Shown piece by piece: positions 16,997-26,024 of a stretch of 64,000 nt of DNA. Source of the DNA: Palsa-883 sp035696165 (GTDB taxonomy: Bacteria > Pseudomonadota > Alphaproteobacteria > Acetobacterales > Acetobacteraceae); assembly GCA_035696165.1 (NCBI GenBank), contig DASRQX010000348.1, positions 9,035-73,034 of the forward strand, in the 5' to 3' direction. Every line of letters starts with the position of its first letter. Within the stretch, counting starts at the first letter, position 1. The notes below the pieces were generated by a model. The model did no database searches, was not told where the DNA came from, and was given only the letters and a program-made list of their open reading frames with translations. The translations under genes and the position numbers were made by a program.

Positions 16997-18511
16997 ATGC
17001 ACAAACCTGTCCTGGCTGTCGCCGTGCTGCTGCTGTGCGGTTGCACCCTGGGTCCCGACTTCAAGCCGCCGGAAGCATCGGCGCCGGAAACCTGGACCAG
17101 CGCGTCAGCCAAGCCGGCCGCCAGCGTGCCGGTGGCAGCGCCGATCGACCCGAACTGGTGGAGCCTGTTCCATGACAATGAGCTGACCACGCTCGAGGAA
17201 CACGTCGCCACGGAGAATCTGGATGTCCGGGTGGCCACGATCCGTCTGGCCGAGTCGCGCGCGCAACTTGGCATCATCGCGGCGGACGCGTATCCGAACT
17301 TCGAGGCGAACGCCTCCTATCAGCACACGAAGCCGTCCAACAACGGTGAGTTCTCAGGGCTGACCGGGGGCGCCGCCAGCCCTTCCTCTGGCGCCAACGG
17401 TGCGGCGGGCAACACCACAGGCGGGCTGAAAGGCTCCACGATCCCCGCCCTCGACATCTATCAGTACGGGTTCGACTCGACCTGGGAGCTCGACTTGTGG
17501 GGCAGGGTGCGGCGCGCCGTCGAGGCGGCTGACGCCAGCGTGACCAGCAGCGCGGAGACGCGGCGCGACACGCTGCTGACCTCGCTCGCCGAGGTGGCGC
17601 GGGATTATCTGCAACTGCGCGGGACACAGGTGCGGCTGCAGATCGCGCACGACAATCTGAAAAGCGCGGAGCAGAGTCAGGAGCTGACTCGTGAGCGCGC
17701 CTTGGGCGGGGTGACGACCGATCTCGACGTTGCCAACGCCTCGGCGCAGGTGGCCACCTTCGCGGCGGAGATTCCGTCCCTGGAAGAGCAGGAACGGCAG
17801 TTCATCAACGCGCTAAGTCTGCTGCTGGGCCAGCCGCCGCAGGCATTGAGGGACGAACTGGCGGAGGCGCGGCCGGTGCCGCCGGTGCCGCCGCGGATCC
17901 CGGTGGGGCTGCCCTCGGAATTGGCCCGCCGGCGTCCCGACATCCGCCAGGCCGAGGCACAACTGCACGCCGCGACAGCGACGATCGGCGTGGCGGAGGC
18001 GAATTTCTATCCGTCCTTCACGCTGGGCGGCAGCGTCGGCATTCAAGGATTGCAGTTGGCGCAACTGTTCGACCTGAGCTCGCTGATGTACGCGCTGGGT
18101 CCGTCGATCAACATCCCGATCTTCGAGGGTGGGCGGCTGAAGTCGACGCTGGAATTGCGCCAGCAACAGCAGAAGGAAGCCGCTGTCGTATATGAGCGCA
18201 CCGTGCTGAACGCCTGGCACGAGATCGACAACAGCATTAGCGCCTACCAGGCCGAGCAGCACCGGCGTGACCAGTTGGCCGAGGCGGTGGTGCAGAATGA
18301 GCGCGCGGTGTCACTGGCGCAAAGTCGTTACGAGCAAGGGGTCTCGGATTTCCTCCAGGTGCTGGACGCGCAGCGCAGCCTGTTCGTCACGCAGCAGGCG
18401 CTGGCCGACAGCACGACGACGATCGATACGGACCTGGTAGCGATCTACAAGGCGCTGGGCGGCGGCTGGGAGATCGATTTCCCGGACCAGCAGACGGTCG
18501 CCGCCAAGTAG
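16997..18511 (+). CDS. NodT-family outer-membrane efflux lipoprotein (RND channel)
   Basis: 504 residues from ATG 16997; the long in-frame extension upstream is the repeat region. It has a lipoprotein signal with the lipidated Cys in LLLCGC (about residues 11-16), followed by TLGPDFKPPEASAPETW, the typical NodT/OprM start. Two OEP repeats follow: the first with NWWSLFHDNELTTLEEHV and AESRAQLGIIAADAYPNF, the second with LARRRPDIRQAEAQLHAA and VAEANFYPSFTLGG. The end has LAQSRYEQGVSDFLQVLDAQRSLF. Such proteins form trimeric exit ducts for RND or MFS pumps. No membrane-fusion or pump gene adjoins it, so its partner must be encoded elsewhere. Confidence 0.93.
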   Translation: MHKPVLAVAVLLLCGCTLGPDFKPPEASAPETWTSASAKPAASVPVAAPIDPNWWSLFHDNELTTLEEHVATENLDVRVATIRLAESRAQLGIIAADAYPNFEANASYQHTKPSNNGEFSGLTGGAASPSSGANGAAGNTTGGLKGSTIPALDIYQYGFDSTWELDLWGRVRRAVEAADASVTSSAETRRDTLLTSLAEVARDYLQLRGTQVRLQIAHDNLKSAEQSQELTRERALGGVTTDLDVANASAQVATFAAEIPSLEEQERQFINALSLLLGQPPQALRDELAEARPVPPVPPRIPVGLPSELARRRPDIRQAEAQLHAATATIGVAEANFYPSFTLGGSVGIQGLQLAQLFDLSSLMYALGPSINIPIFEGGRLKSTLELRQQQQKEAAVVYERTVLNAWHEIDNSISAYQAEQHRRDQLAEAVVQNERAVSLAQSRYEQGVSDFLQVLDAQRSLFVTQQALADSTTTIDTDLVAIYKALGGGWEIDFPDQQTVAAK

Positions 18512-18519
18512 CGTGGAAA

Positions 18520-18773
18520 AGCCGAGTGTTGGGCGGAAAAGCGGAGTCCCTTCCGCTACTTGCGCCGCGTCTAAAGCCACCCATGTGTGCAACGTCTGAC
18601 AGCAGCGGAAGGCGCTTGCCCCCGGAATAATACCAGATGCCGAAAGTCTTGACTCTCCACTCGTCATGGCCGGCCTTCGCCGGCCATGACGGGGTTGGGC
18701 AGCGGACGGGGTTGGGCAGCGTACGTCAATGCTTTCGGCCGCTGGTATGAGTCCGGGGGCAGGCATTTCCGCC
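18520..18773. repeat. Composite intergenic repeat (R3, R2 and R4 elements)
   Basis: Between converging genes lie an R3 part (GGCGGAAAAGCGGAG, later CAGCGGAAGGCGCTTGCCCCCGG) and an R2 hairpin ATGGCCGGCcttcGCCGGCCAT at about 18665-18686. A duplicated GGGGTTGGGCAGCG and an R4 tag GGCCGCTGGTATGAGTCCGG near 18738 follow. The terminal TTCCGCCCTAC at about 18768-18778 overlaps the 3' end of the DMT gene. Confidence 0.7.
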
Positions 18774-19718
18774 CTACATTCGGCGCCCGGCTGTTTCCAC
18801 CAGCACCGCACGCGCTTGCGGTCGGACGCCGCGCGCGCGGATCCGCTCGCGATGGGCGGTATACAGCCCGCTGGCAATGATGATGGCGGCGCCCACCAGG
18901 GTCCATTCATCGGGCAGGTTATCGAACACCAGCCAGCCGCTGATTGTTGCCCAGATCAATTGGACATAGGAGAACGGCGCCAGCACCGAAGCCGGTGCCC
19001 AACGGTGCGCCAGGACAGTGAGCCATTGCCCGGCGGAGGACAGCACGCCCACCACCAGCGCGAGCAGCAGGTGCGGCAAGCTCGGCACGACGAACACAAA
19101 GGGCAGCATCGCGGTCAGCACCACCGCTCCGACCCCCGCCGTCCAGGCCAGGGTCGTCGTCGTCCGCTCGGTGGTCGACATCTTGCGGGTGATCACCAGG
19201 GCCAGCGCCCAGCAGGCCGAGGACGCGACGCCGAACAATGCCGCGGGCTGGAATCCGCCGGTGCCCGGCCGCGCCACGATCACCACGCCGAGCATGCCCA
19301 CCGCGGTTGCCGCCCAGCGGCGCAGGCCGACGACCTCGCCCAGGATCGGGATCGACAGCACGGTGATCATCAGTGGCGAAATGAAGCTGATCGTGCTGGC
19401 CTGCGCGATCTGCATGCTGCTGATGCCGAAGACGAAGAGCACGGCGGAGCCGACCACGCACAGCCCGCGCACCACCTGCAATGTTGGGCTGCGCGGCCAC
19501 AACGAACGCACATTCGCCGAACGCGCCAGCCAGCCGACGAACAGCACGAAGATCATGTAGCGGATCCAGGCGATCTCGATCACCGGCAGACTCTCGGTGA
19601 GGAACTTCGCCATCGTGTCGGAGCAGGCGAACACTGTCGTCGCGATCAATGACAGCGCGATGCCCCGCAGCGGGTTGTCGGCCCCGGGGCTGTTCGCCGA
19701 GCTATATCCCTCGGGCAT
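18774..19718 (-). CDS. DMT-superfamily (EamA) transporter
   Basis: 314 residues with ten hydrophobic segments in two EamA halves. The first half holds ALSLIATTVFACSDTMAKFL and YMIFVLFVGWLA, the second FGVASSACWALALVITRKMS and APFSYVQLIWATISGWLVF. The helix-boundary motif PLMITVLSIPILGEVVG is typical. Members export or import metabolites across the inner membrane. A short basic C-terminal tail follows (AHRERIRARGVRPQ). It is transcribed after the hydrolase gene on the same strand with a 15-base gap, so the three genes 21271 to 18774 are likely one operon. The substrate cannot be inferred. Confidence 0.88.
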   Translation of the reverse strand: MPEGYSSANSPGADNPLRGIALSLIATTVFACSDTMAKFLTESLPVIEIAWIRYMIFVLFVGWLARSANVRSLWPRSPTLQVVRGLCVVGSAVLFVFGISSMQIAQASTISFISPLMITVLSIPILGEVVGLRRWAATAVGMLGVVIVARPGTGGFQPAALFGVASSACWALALVITRKMSTTERTTTTLAWTAGVGAVVLTAMLPFVFVVPSLPHLLLALVVGVLSSAGQWLTVLAHRWAPASVLAPFSYVQLIWATISGWLVFDNLPDEWTLVGAAIIIASGLYTAHRERIRARGVRPQARAVLVETAGRRM

Positions 19719-19733
19719 CAGCCGACCTTTGCA

Positions 19734-20423
19734 TCAGGACGCGATCAGCCGGGTCAGCTCCGCGGGCGTGCTCAGCATCGGATAGTGGCCGGTGTCCAGC
19801 TCGAACCAGCTGGCGCCCAGGCGGTCCGCGGCGCGGCGCTGGTGCGCGACCGGCGGGTTGGCGCTCTGGCGGCACCAGATCACCGTTGCGCTCCAGGGGT
19901 CGTTCCAGAACCGTTCAAGGTGGACCGGGGCCTGCATGCAGGCGATCGGGTGCATCGTGTAGCGCGCCAGCGCCCAGTCGCGCAGGGCGGGATCGAGGCC
20001 GGCGAACAGCCGCCCGGCGGCGTCCTGCCGCGACGGACCGACCGACAGCTCGGTGCTGACCGGGGTGGGACGGCGGGTGACGATGTCGCCGATTGTCTCG
20101 CCATCGAACAGGGCGAGCGCGTCGGCGAACACCACGCGGCCGATCCGCTCGCGCGCGAGTTCGGCGGCGCGGCACAGCACCATGCCGCCACTGCTGGTGC
20201 CGACCAGCACGACGTCGCGCAGATCCTCATGGAACAGCAGGCCGGCCAGTTCTTCGGCCTGGGTCTCGGTGGTGATGCCGGGGCGTAGCTGGTGTTGCCG
20301 TTCCGCGCAGCCGTCCAGGGTCGGCGCCAGCACCAGGTTTCCGGCGGCGCGCAGTGATGCGGCCACGTCCCGCCAGATCCAGCCGCCCTGATAGGCGCCG
20401 TGGATCAGCACATAGGTCGTCAT
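19734..20423 (-). CDS. Alpha/beta hydrolase (esterase-like)
   Basis: 229 residues, the compact size of the AB-hydrolase_6/salicylate-esterase group. The oxyanion region is YVLIHGAYQGGWIWRDV, the nucleophile elbow is VLVGTSSGGMVL (Ser), and the catalytic His is in ELDTGHYPMLSTP. A conserved Asp lies in FADALALFDGE. No signal peptide is seen, so it is cytosolic. Its ATG overlaps the stop of the upstream lipoprotein gene (20420-20423), which couples their translation. It probably cleaves a small ester; the substrate is unknown. Confidence 0.9.
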   Translation of the reverse strand: MTTYVLIHGAYQGGWIWRDVAASLRAAGNLVLAPTLDGCAERQHQLRPGITTETQAEELAGLLFHEDLRDVVLVGTSSGGMVLCRAAELARERIGRVVFADALALFDGETIGDIVTRRPTPVSTELSVGPSRQDAAGRLFAGLDPALRDWALARYTMHPIACMQAPVHLERFWNDPWSATVIWCRQSANPPVAHQRRAADRLGASWFELDTGHYPMLSTPAELTRLIAS

Positions 20424-21271
20424 GGGTTTCCTCCTGATTTTTCCGATGATTTCGCCGGGGTAGCCGTGCTGCCGCCCGCTGCGCTGCCGCCCGGTGCGAC
20501 GCCCCCTGGTGCAACGCTAACGTATGGCGGCGGTTCGCCGGCAAGGGCATAGGTCGGCGTGGCCGGCGTTACACCGACCTCGGCCGCCTGATTGGCCGGG
20601 CCGTCCGGCGCGCTGGTCGCGTTCTTGACTTCGGTCAGCCCGATCGGCGCCTTGAAGAATGCGTACGTCGACACCTCGGACCCTTCAGTGCGGGCAACCG
20701 CGGTGGGCAGTGACGAGACTTCGAGCCAGTCGCTGGAGGCCAGGTTGAGCGGGCGCTTGTCCTTGAGATCTGGTACCTCTGACGATTTGGCGACATCGAT
20801 GTGTCCGTCGGCCCAACGCCCGCAGGTTGGCGGTGACAGCAGGCCGCCGAAATAAAAGCCATCGACCTCGACGAAGAAAACGAGCTGTTCGGCCTCTCCG
20901 TGGCCGGCTCTGGTCAGCGCCAGGTCGTAGCCGCCGGTATCGACGTGGTAGGTGAACGTGCCCTTGGGCGGAATGGTCGTCTTGGCGGTGGAGGCGACCC
21001 GCAGCGTGGCGCCGTCCTTGCGGTAGAAATACGTCGTGATCGGCGGGACCGCGCGCGGGTCGCCGCCGGTGTAATGCAATGTGATATCGATCGAGCGTGG
21101 GATTCGCTTGATCAGCGATGGATCGACCTTGCTGGTGTAAAGCCAACGGACCGGCTCGGTCACCTGGTCGCCCGGTCGGCAGACGACCGAGATCCGCGTG
21201 ACCTTCGTCTCACAGCCGGACAGCGTCACGGCCAGCACCGCAGCCGCTGCAAGCGACCTTAAGGCGCGCAT
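20420..21271 (-). CDS. Putative lipoprotein of unknown function
   Basis: 283 residues from ATG 21269-21271, preceded by GGAGTGGAGG. The N-terminus is a lipoprotein signal (LAAAAVLAVTLSGCETK; lipidated Cys near residue 20). The mature part has beta-rich character (ITTYFYRKDGATLRVAST, GTFTYHVDTGGYDLAL), a conserved-looking FYFGGLLSPPTCGRWADG and a low-complexity Gly/Pro/Ala/Ser tail (APGGVAPGGSAAGGST). I do not recognise a domain. It heads a likely operon with the hydrolase (four-base overlap) and the DMT transporter. Confidence 0.75.
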   Translation of the reverse strand: MRALRSLAAAAVLAVTLSGCETKVTRISVVCRPGDQVTEPVRWLYTSKVDPSLIKRIPRSIDITLHYTGGDPRAVPPITTYFYRKDGATLRVASTAKTTIPPKGTFTYHVDTGGYDLALTRAGHGEAEQLVFFVEVDGFYFGGLLSPPTCGRWADGHIDVAKSSEVPDLKDKRPLNLASSDWLEVSSLPTAVARTEGSEVSTYAFFKAPIGLTEVKNATSAPDGPANQAAEVGVTPATPTYALAGEPPPYVSVAPGGVAPGGSAAGGSTATPAKSSEKSGGNP

Positions 21272-21476
21272 CCTCCACTCCGAATTATTGAATCGCCGCC
21301 GGTCAGGACAGCGTGCAGACGACAGCCGCACGCAGACTACGCCAGCGATTGATTCGACGCGATGGGGTGCGTGACTTTCGCGACGCGGCAAAGCGCGCCA
21401 GACTGGCGTTGCCGGATCGCCACGCAAGATGCCCCATTGGCGATGCCCGATGGCTCAGCCGGCAAGAGAGGTCCGC

Positions 21477-22628
21477 ATGATCCGCAAATTCACCACCGTC
21501 TATCCCGGTCATGTCGACCTGCCCGACCGCGGGCAGGACGCCACGCCGGCGAACGAGCGGCGCTATTCCAACGAGCACCTGGCGAGTGTCTTCGCCAAGT
21601 CCGAGGCGATCGCGCAACTGATGGACCGCACCGGCTGGGACACGCTGTGGCTGGCCGAGCACCACTTCCAGGTCGAGGGCTACGAAGTGATGCCGAACCT
21701 GCTGATGGCGGCGGTGCATCTGTGCCATTTGACTCGCGATCTGAAGATCGGCTGCGGGTTCAACATCGCGCCGATGTGGCACCCGCTGCGGCTGGCCGAG
21801 GATTTCGCCTGCGCCGACATCATGACCAAGGGCCGCACCGTGTTCGGCGTCGGCCGCGGCTATCACACCCGCGAGGTTGAAACGTTCGGTGCCCCGATGC
21901 TGGACCAGGAGGCCAATCGCGAGCTGTTCGAGGAGCAGGTCGGGATCATCTTCAAGGCGTTCGACAACGAGAGCTTCTCGCATCGGGGAAAACACTACAC
22001 GCTGCCGCCGGAGGTGCCGTATCGCGGCTACACGCTGAAGGAACTGACCTTGGTGCCGCGGCCGATCCATCGTCCGGTGGAGACCTGGCAGCCGGTGGTC
22101 AGCGCGAGCGCGCGCGGGTTGGACTTCATGGTGAAGCACGGCATCAAGGGCGCCGTGGGCGGCGGTGCCGCGACGATGCAGCAGGGGCCGATCACCGCGT
22201 ATCGCGACGCCGCGGCGCGGGCTGGGATGGATCTGAAGCTGGGCGAGAATTTGATGATCGGGATTTTTTTCCACCTCGCCGATTCCCGGGCCAAGGCGTT
22301 GCAGGCGGTCACCCCGTTATACGAGGAACACGCCAAGATGTTCGCGCCGCTCGGGTTCCTTCCGGGGGTGACGAAGGAGCAGATCGCGGCGATCGGCCGG
22401 CGTGGCGGCTGGGCCGGCGTGGGGGTCCCGACCGTTGAGCACTTCATGGAGATGGGTGCCTGGTTTGCCGGCACGCCGGAGGGGCTCGTTGCGTACCTGA
22501 AGGAGCTGGAGACGCGCTATCCTGGGATGGAGCACATCAACCTCAGCACGCCGATCGGCACGCCGCAGGCGATGATGCTGGACCAGTTCCAGTGGGTGTC
22601 CGAGGCGGTGATACCGCATTTCCGCTGA
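21477..22628 (+). CDS. LLM-class flavin-dependent oxidoreductase (luciferase-like monooxygenase)
   Basis: 383 residues from ATG 21477 with GAGAGG upstream; an in-frame extension to 21429 is unlikely. The bacterial luciferase-like TIM barrel is shown by GWDTLWLAEHHFQVEGYEVM near residue 60, GCGFNIAPMWHPLRLAEDFA near 90 and FGVGRGYHTREVE near 125, then PVVSASARGLDFMVKHG and a C-terminal YPGMEHINLSTPIG. Such enzymes use reduced FMN and oxygen to oxidise small organic substrates. It stands alone on the plus strand, divergent from the lipoprotein operon. The substrate is unknown. Confidence 0.9.
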   Translation: MIRKFTTVYPGHVDLPDRGQDATPANERRYSNEHLASVFAKSEAIAQLMDRTGWDTLWLAEHHFQVEGYEVMPNLLMAAVHLCHLTRDLKIGCGFNIAPMWHPLRLAEDFACADIMTKGRTVFGVGRGYHTREVETFGAPMLDQEANRELFEEQVGIIFKAFDNESFSHRGKHYTLPPEVPYRGYTLKELTLVPRPIHRPVETWQPVVSASARGLDFMVKHGIKGAVGGGAATMQQGPITAYRDAAARAGMDLKLGENLMIGIFFHLADSRAKALQAVTPLYEEHAKMFAPLGFLPGVTKEQIAAIGRRGGWAGVGVPTVEHFMEMGAWFAGTPEGLVAYLKELETRYPGMEHINLSTPIGTPQAMMLDQFQWVSEAVIPHFR

Positions 22629-22639
22629 CTGTCGCTTTA

Positions 22640-22764
22640 CTTCTCCCGCTTTTCGGCGGGGTCGCGGAGCATTGGCGACGCGGGTGAGGGTGGTGCTGTG
22701 GCACGACCTTCACCCGTCTCGCTCCGCTCGCCGACCTCTCCCGCGAAGAGCGCGGGAGGTGTAC
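22640..22764. repeat. Intergenic palindromic repeat, family R1 copy 3
   Basis: Same family as 363-463: TTCTCCCGCttttcGGCGGGG, then CGGGTGAGGGTGGTGC, CCTTCACCCGTCTCGCTC and the terminal hairpin CTCTCCCGCgaagagcGCGGGAG followed by GTGTAC, exactly as in copy 1. It separates converging genes. Confidence 0.75.
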
Positions 22765-22772
22765 TTATGTGC

Positions 22773-23546
22773 TTAGAACAACGAATACCCACCATCGATC
22801 ACGAACGTATCGCCCGTGTGATACCGCGACGCAGCGCTCATCAGATACACCGCGATGCCGCCGAAGTCCGCCCCGGTGCCCCAGCGCCGCATTGGCACAC
22901 GTGGCAGCACCTTGGTGCGGAACCCGTCAGTGCCGACGGCATTCGCGGTCATATCGGTCTCGATCCATCCCGGCAGGATCGCGTGCGCCCGTACGCCATG
23001 GCGAGCGAACTCCACCGCCATTGCCCGCACCATCGAAATCACCCCACCCTTTGTCGCGGCGTAATGTTCCGACCGCGGCGCCGCCTCGATCGCGGCGAGG
23101 GACGCCGTCCCCACCAGCACCCCACCGCCTCCTCGTGTCACCATGTGCCGTGCCGCCGCGCGGAACGTGTAGAACGCGCCGTGCAGATTGACGCGCAGCA
23201 CGCGGTTCCATTCCTCGGTCGTCATGTCCAGGAATGACGTCACGCCGCGCCCGCTGACCCCCGCATTGGCGAAGCACCCATCGACCCGTCCCAGTGCGCC
23301 GAGCGTTGCGGCGAACGCTTCGCCCACCGCCGCCTCATCGCCCACATCACAGCGTAGCGCCAGCACGCGCCGGCCGTGGCCGCGCAACTGTTCCGCCGCC
23401 GCGTCGTTCTTCGCCGCGTTGGTGCCCCAGATCGCCACGTCGGCTCCCGCCTGGGCCAGCGCCATCGCCATGCCCAGCCCGATACCGCTGTTGCCGCCGG
23501 TGATCAGCGCCACCTGGCCGGTCAGGTCGAAGGGTGCGTAGCTCAT
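22773..23546 (-). CDS. SDR-family oxidoreductase
   Basis: 257 residues from ATG 23544-23546. Classical short-chain dehydrogenase: the cofactor motif TGGNSGIGLGMAMAL is near residue 16, NAG is in FANAGVSGRG, the catalytic Ser in VGTASLAAIEA, and the YxxxK pair in HYAATKGGVISM. The end VIDGGYSLF is typical. All tetrad residues look intact, unlike the SDR at 35746. It starts five bases after the MFS transporter stop, so the two form an operon. Probably NAD(P)-dependent interconversion of an alcohol and ketone imported or exported by the transporter. Confidence 0.92.
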   Translation of the reverse strand: MSYAPFDLTGQVALITGGNSGIGLGMAMALAQAGADVAIWGTNAAKNDAAAEQLRGHGRRVLALRCDVGDEAAVGEAFAATLGALGRVDGCFANAGVSGRGVTSFLDMTTEEWNRVLRVNLHGAFYTFRAAARHMVTRGGGGVLVGTASLAAIEAAPRSEHYAATKGGVISMVRAMAVEFARHGVRAHAILPGWIETDMTANAVGTDGFRTKVLPRVPMRRWGTGADFGGIAVYLMSAASRYHTGDTFVIDGGYSLF

Positions 23547-23551
23547 TGTGC

Positions 23552-24829
23552 CTACTCCGCCGCCACTGCAACAACCGGTGCGCGGGCGATGCGCAGCACC
23601 AGCAGCGAGGCCAGCAGGCAGGCCATCCCGCTGGTCAGGAACGCCAGCAGATAACTGCCGGTCAAGCCACGCACCGCGCCGGCGCCCACCGCTGCGACCG
23701 CCCCGCCGACCTGATGGCCAGCGTAAATCCAGGACATCATCACCGGCCCGTCCCTGCGGCCGAACACCGCATTGGTCAGCGCGAAGGTTGGCGGCACCGT
23801 GGCGATCCAGTCCAGCCCGTAGAACAACGCGAAGGCCGACAGGCTGACGACGTCGAACGGGGTGAACGGCAATATCACCAGCGACAACCCGCGCAGGCCG
23901 AAATACCAGAACAACAGCACCCGCGGATTGTATCGGTCGGTAAACCAGCCGGAGGCTGTGGCGCCCATCATGTTGAAGATGCCAAACGATGCCAGAAACG
24001 ATGCGCCGGTCACCTCCGGGATGCCGTGGTCGACACAATAGGCGATCAGGTGAGTGCCGATCAGCCCGTTGGTGGACAGGCCGCAGATGCTGAAGCTCGC
24101 GGTCAGCAACCAGAAGTCCAGCGACCCCAGACCGCGGCGCAGACCCTGGATCGCCACGGTGAACGGATTGCGCGTGCTTGGCACACTGACCGGTTGCTCG
24201 GTTGCGCCATAAGGCAGTAGACCGACATCCGATGGTCGTTCCGCCAGTAGCAACGCCACCACGGGGATCATCACGGCGACCGCGAGGGTGACGGTGATCG
24301 ACACGCTGCGCCATCCATGGTGCTGCGCCAGCGCCGCGAGCACCGGCAGGAAGATCAACTGCCCGGTGGCGTTGGCCGCCGTCAGCAGCCCCATGACCAG
24401 CCCGCGCCGTGTCATGAACCAGCGATTCGCAACCGCCGCCGCCATTCCCACCGCGCCGGCCCCGGCGCCGACGCCGATCATCAGCCCCCAGGTGACGTAC
24501 AACTCCCACGGCGTGGTCATGAAGCAGGATGCGAAGCTGCCGGCGAGCAGCACCAGCATCGCCAGCAGGATCGTGCGTTTCAGTCCGAAGCTCTCCATCA
24601 GCCCGGTCAGGAACGGGCCCGTCACGCCCATCAGCAGGATATTCAGTGATACCGCGCCCGAGATGGTGCCGACATTCCAGCCGAATGCCCGCTGCAGCGG
24701 AACGATCATCACGCCGGGCGCGGACCGCACGCCGACCACGGCGAGCGTCATGGTGAAGATCACCGCCAGCGTCACCCAGGCGTAGTGCACCCGGCCGGAA
24801 CAAAGTCTCGCGAGCGGGCTGGTCGTCAT
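23552..24829 (-). CDS. MFS transporter (monocarboxylate-type)
   Basis: 425 residues from ATG 24827-24829 with AAGGGAA upstream; a TTG nine codons earlier is less likely. Twelve hydrophobic segments, a start like the oxalate/monocarboxylate branch (YAWVTLAVIFTMTLAVVGVRSAPGV), the loop-2 region LMESFGLKRTI, and a second-half loop ASGWFTDRYNPRVLLF. It is an inner-membrane symporter for a small organic acid or related solute. It is the first gene of an operon with the SDR that follows, suggesting uptake and reduction or oxidation of the same compound. Confidence 0.88.
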   Translation of the reverse strand: MTTSPLARLCSGRVHYAWVTLAVIFTMTLAVVGVRSAPGVMIVPLQRAFGWNVGTISGAVSLNILLMGVTGPFLTGLMESFGLKRTILLAMLVLLAGSFASCFMTTPWELYVTWGLMIGVGAGAGAVGMAAAVANRWFMTRRGLVMGLLTAANATGQLIFLPVLAALAQHHGWRSVSITVTLAVAVMIPVVALLLAERPSDVGLLPYGATEQPVSVPSTRNPFTVAIQGLRRGLGSLDFWLLTASFSICGLSTNGLIGTHLIAYCVDHGIPEVTGASFLASFGIFNMMGATASGWFTDRYNPRVLLFWYFGLRGLSLVILPFTPFDVVSLSAFALFYGLDWIATVPPTFALTNAVFGRRDGPVMMSWIYAGHQVGGAVAAVGAGAVRGLTGSYLLAFLTSGMACLLASLLVLRIARAPVVAVAAE

Positions 24830-25018
24830 GGCGCGGCGTTCCCTTTGATCGGGCAACTATAGAGGACCGGTGCCAGTTGCAAACTGAGACACTATGCAGC
24901 CGGGCCGCCCGTGCACCCGCACAGGGCTGATGCCCCGCCATCCATCTTTTATTAACCACATACGCAGATACTCGGTTTCGCACCGCCAAAACGGCGCGTG
25001 CGGGCGGGCCAAAACGGC

Positions 25019-25925
25019 ATGGGCGCGATTCTGCATGGCATCCGCCGCGTCGGCGGTCTGGCTGGCATGGTTTTGCTGGTCGGAACCGTCGGCGTGGCGC
25101 GGGCGCAGCCACTGTCCGGTTATCTCCCCGCCAGTGTGCCCGGCTATGCCACCATGCCCGGGGTCACCGTGCTGTCGCAGCCGCGGCCGGACTATCAGCC
25201 GCCGGGCATCCCGATCGACAGCTTCCTGGTTTCGCCGTCGATCGTAGCGGGACTTGGTTACGACAGCAACGTGCTGGGCGGACCGGGATCACCGGGCAGC
25301 CTGACGCTTGGCACGCATCCCTCGGTCACCGCCCGCTCCGACTGGTCAAGCGACTCGCTGGTGGGGATCCTGGGCCTTGATGACACGCGCTATCTCGCCA
25401 CGCCGCAGCAGAGCCGCACCGACGCCACGGCGGTGTTCGGCGGCACCCTTGCGGTCGGGCGCGATGAACTGACCCTGGCCGCTGCGTATCTGGACCGCCA
25501 CGAGGACCGCACCTCGATCGATGTGCTGCCGTCGGACACGCCGGTGGCGTACACGGTGCTCGATGTGCGGGCGGGCTATACGCTGGTGCTGGATCGGCTC
25601 TCCCTGACACCAAACATTGGGCTGTCGCGCTACCAGTACTCCGACACCACGATCATGGGCGTGCCGACCAGCCAGAGCTATCGCAACCGCGACGTGCTGG
25701 CCGGCGGCGTGACCGCGCGCTACGAGATCATGCCGTTGCAGAACGTGTTGCTGGTGCTACGCGGTACCGGAACGAACTACCTCACGCCGCAGGCCTGCCA
25801 GCCGACGCGCAATTCCACTGGAGCCGTAGTGCTCGTCGGGCTGTCCGACGACCCCGACGCCCTGTGGCGCTATCGCCTGCTGGTGGGCTGGGAGGAACGG
25901 CAGTTTGCCGCTCGTGTCTATCACC
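25019..25925 (+). pseudogene. Outer-membrane beta-barrel protein, 5' part, interrupted by an integrative element
   Basis: Begins at ATG 25019 with a Sec signal (LAGMVLLVGTVGVARAQ). The mature part is typical of the BBP2-like porins found near exopolysaccharide genes: SFLVSPSIVAGLGYDSNVLG, then alternating strands such as DELTLAAAYLDRHEDRTSID and LSLTPNIGLSRYQYSDT. Barrel sequence stops near LLVGWEERQFAARVYHP, after which the frame runs into an integrase-bearing element until 26203 with unrelated sequence. A probable last strand is found at 28151-28264, just before the WecG-type gene. The break point near 25925 is an estimate. The gene is therefore judged non-functional unless the element excises. 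Confidence 0.7.
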
Positions 25926-26024
25926 CGGCAGGCCATTGGGGAAAGCGCGAAATATGGCCTCAACCTGCTGATTTCATTAGATATTCTTGCCGTCTGTGGG
26001 CACGCATTATGGGCACACAAACCG

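Noticed and set aside
22773..25112. A single 779-codon minus-strand frame spanning the SDR and the MFS gene
   Set aside because: Only its last 257 codons match a family (SDR). The rest is an alternative frame of the MFS gene, whose own frame is full length with twelve helices.
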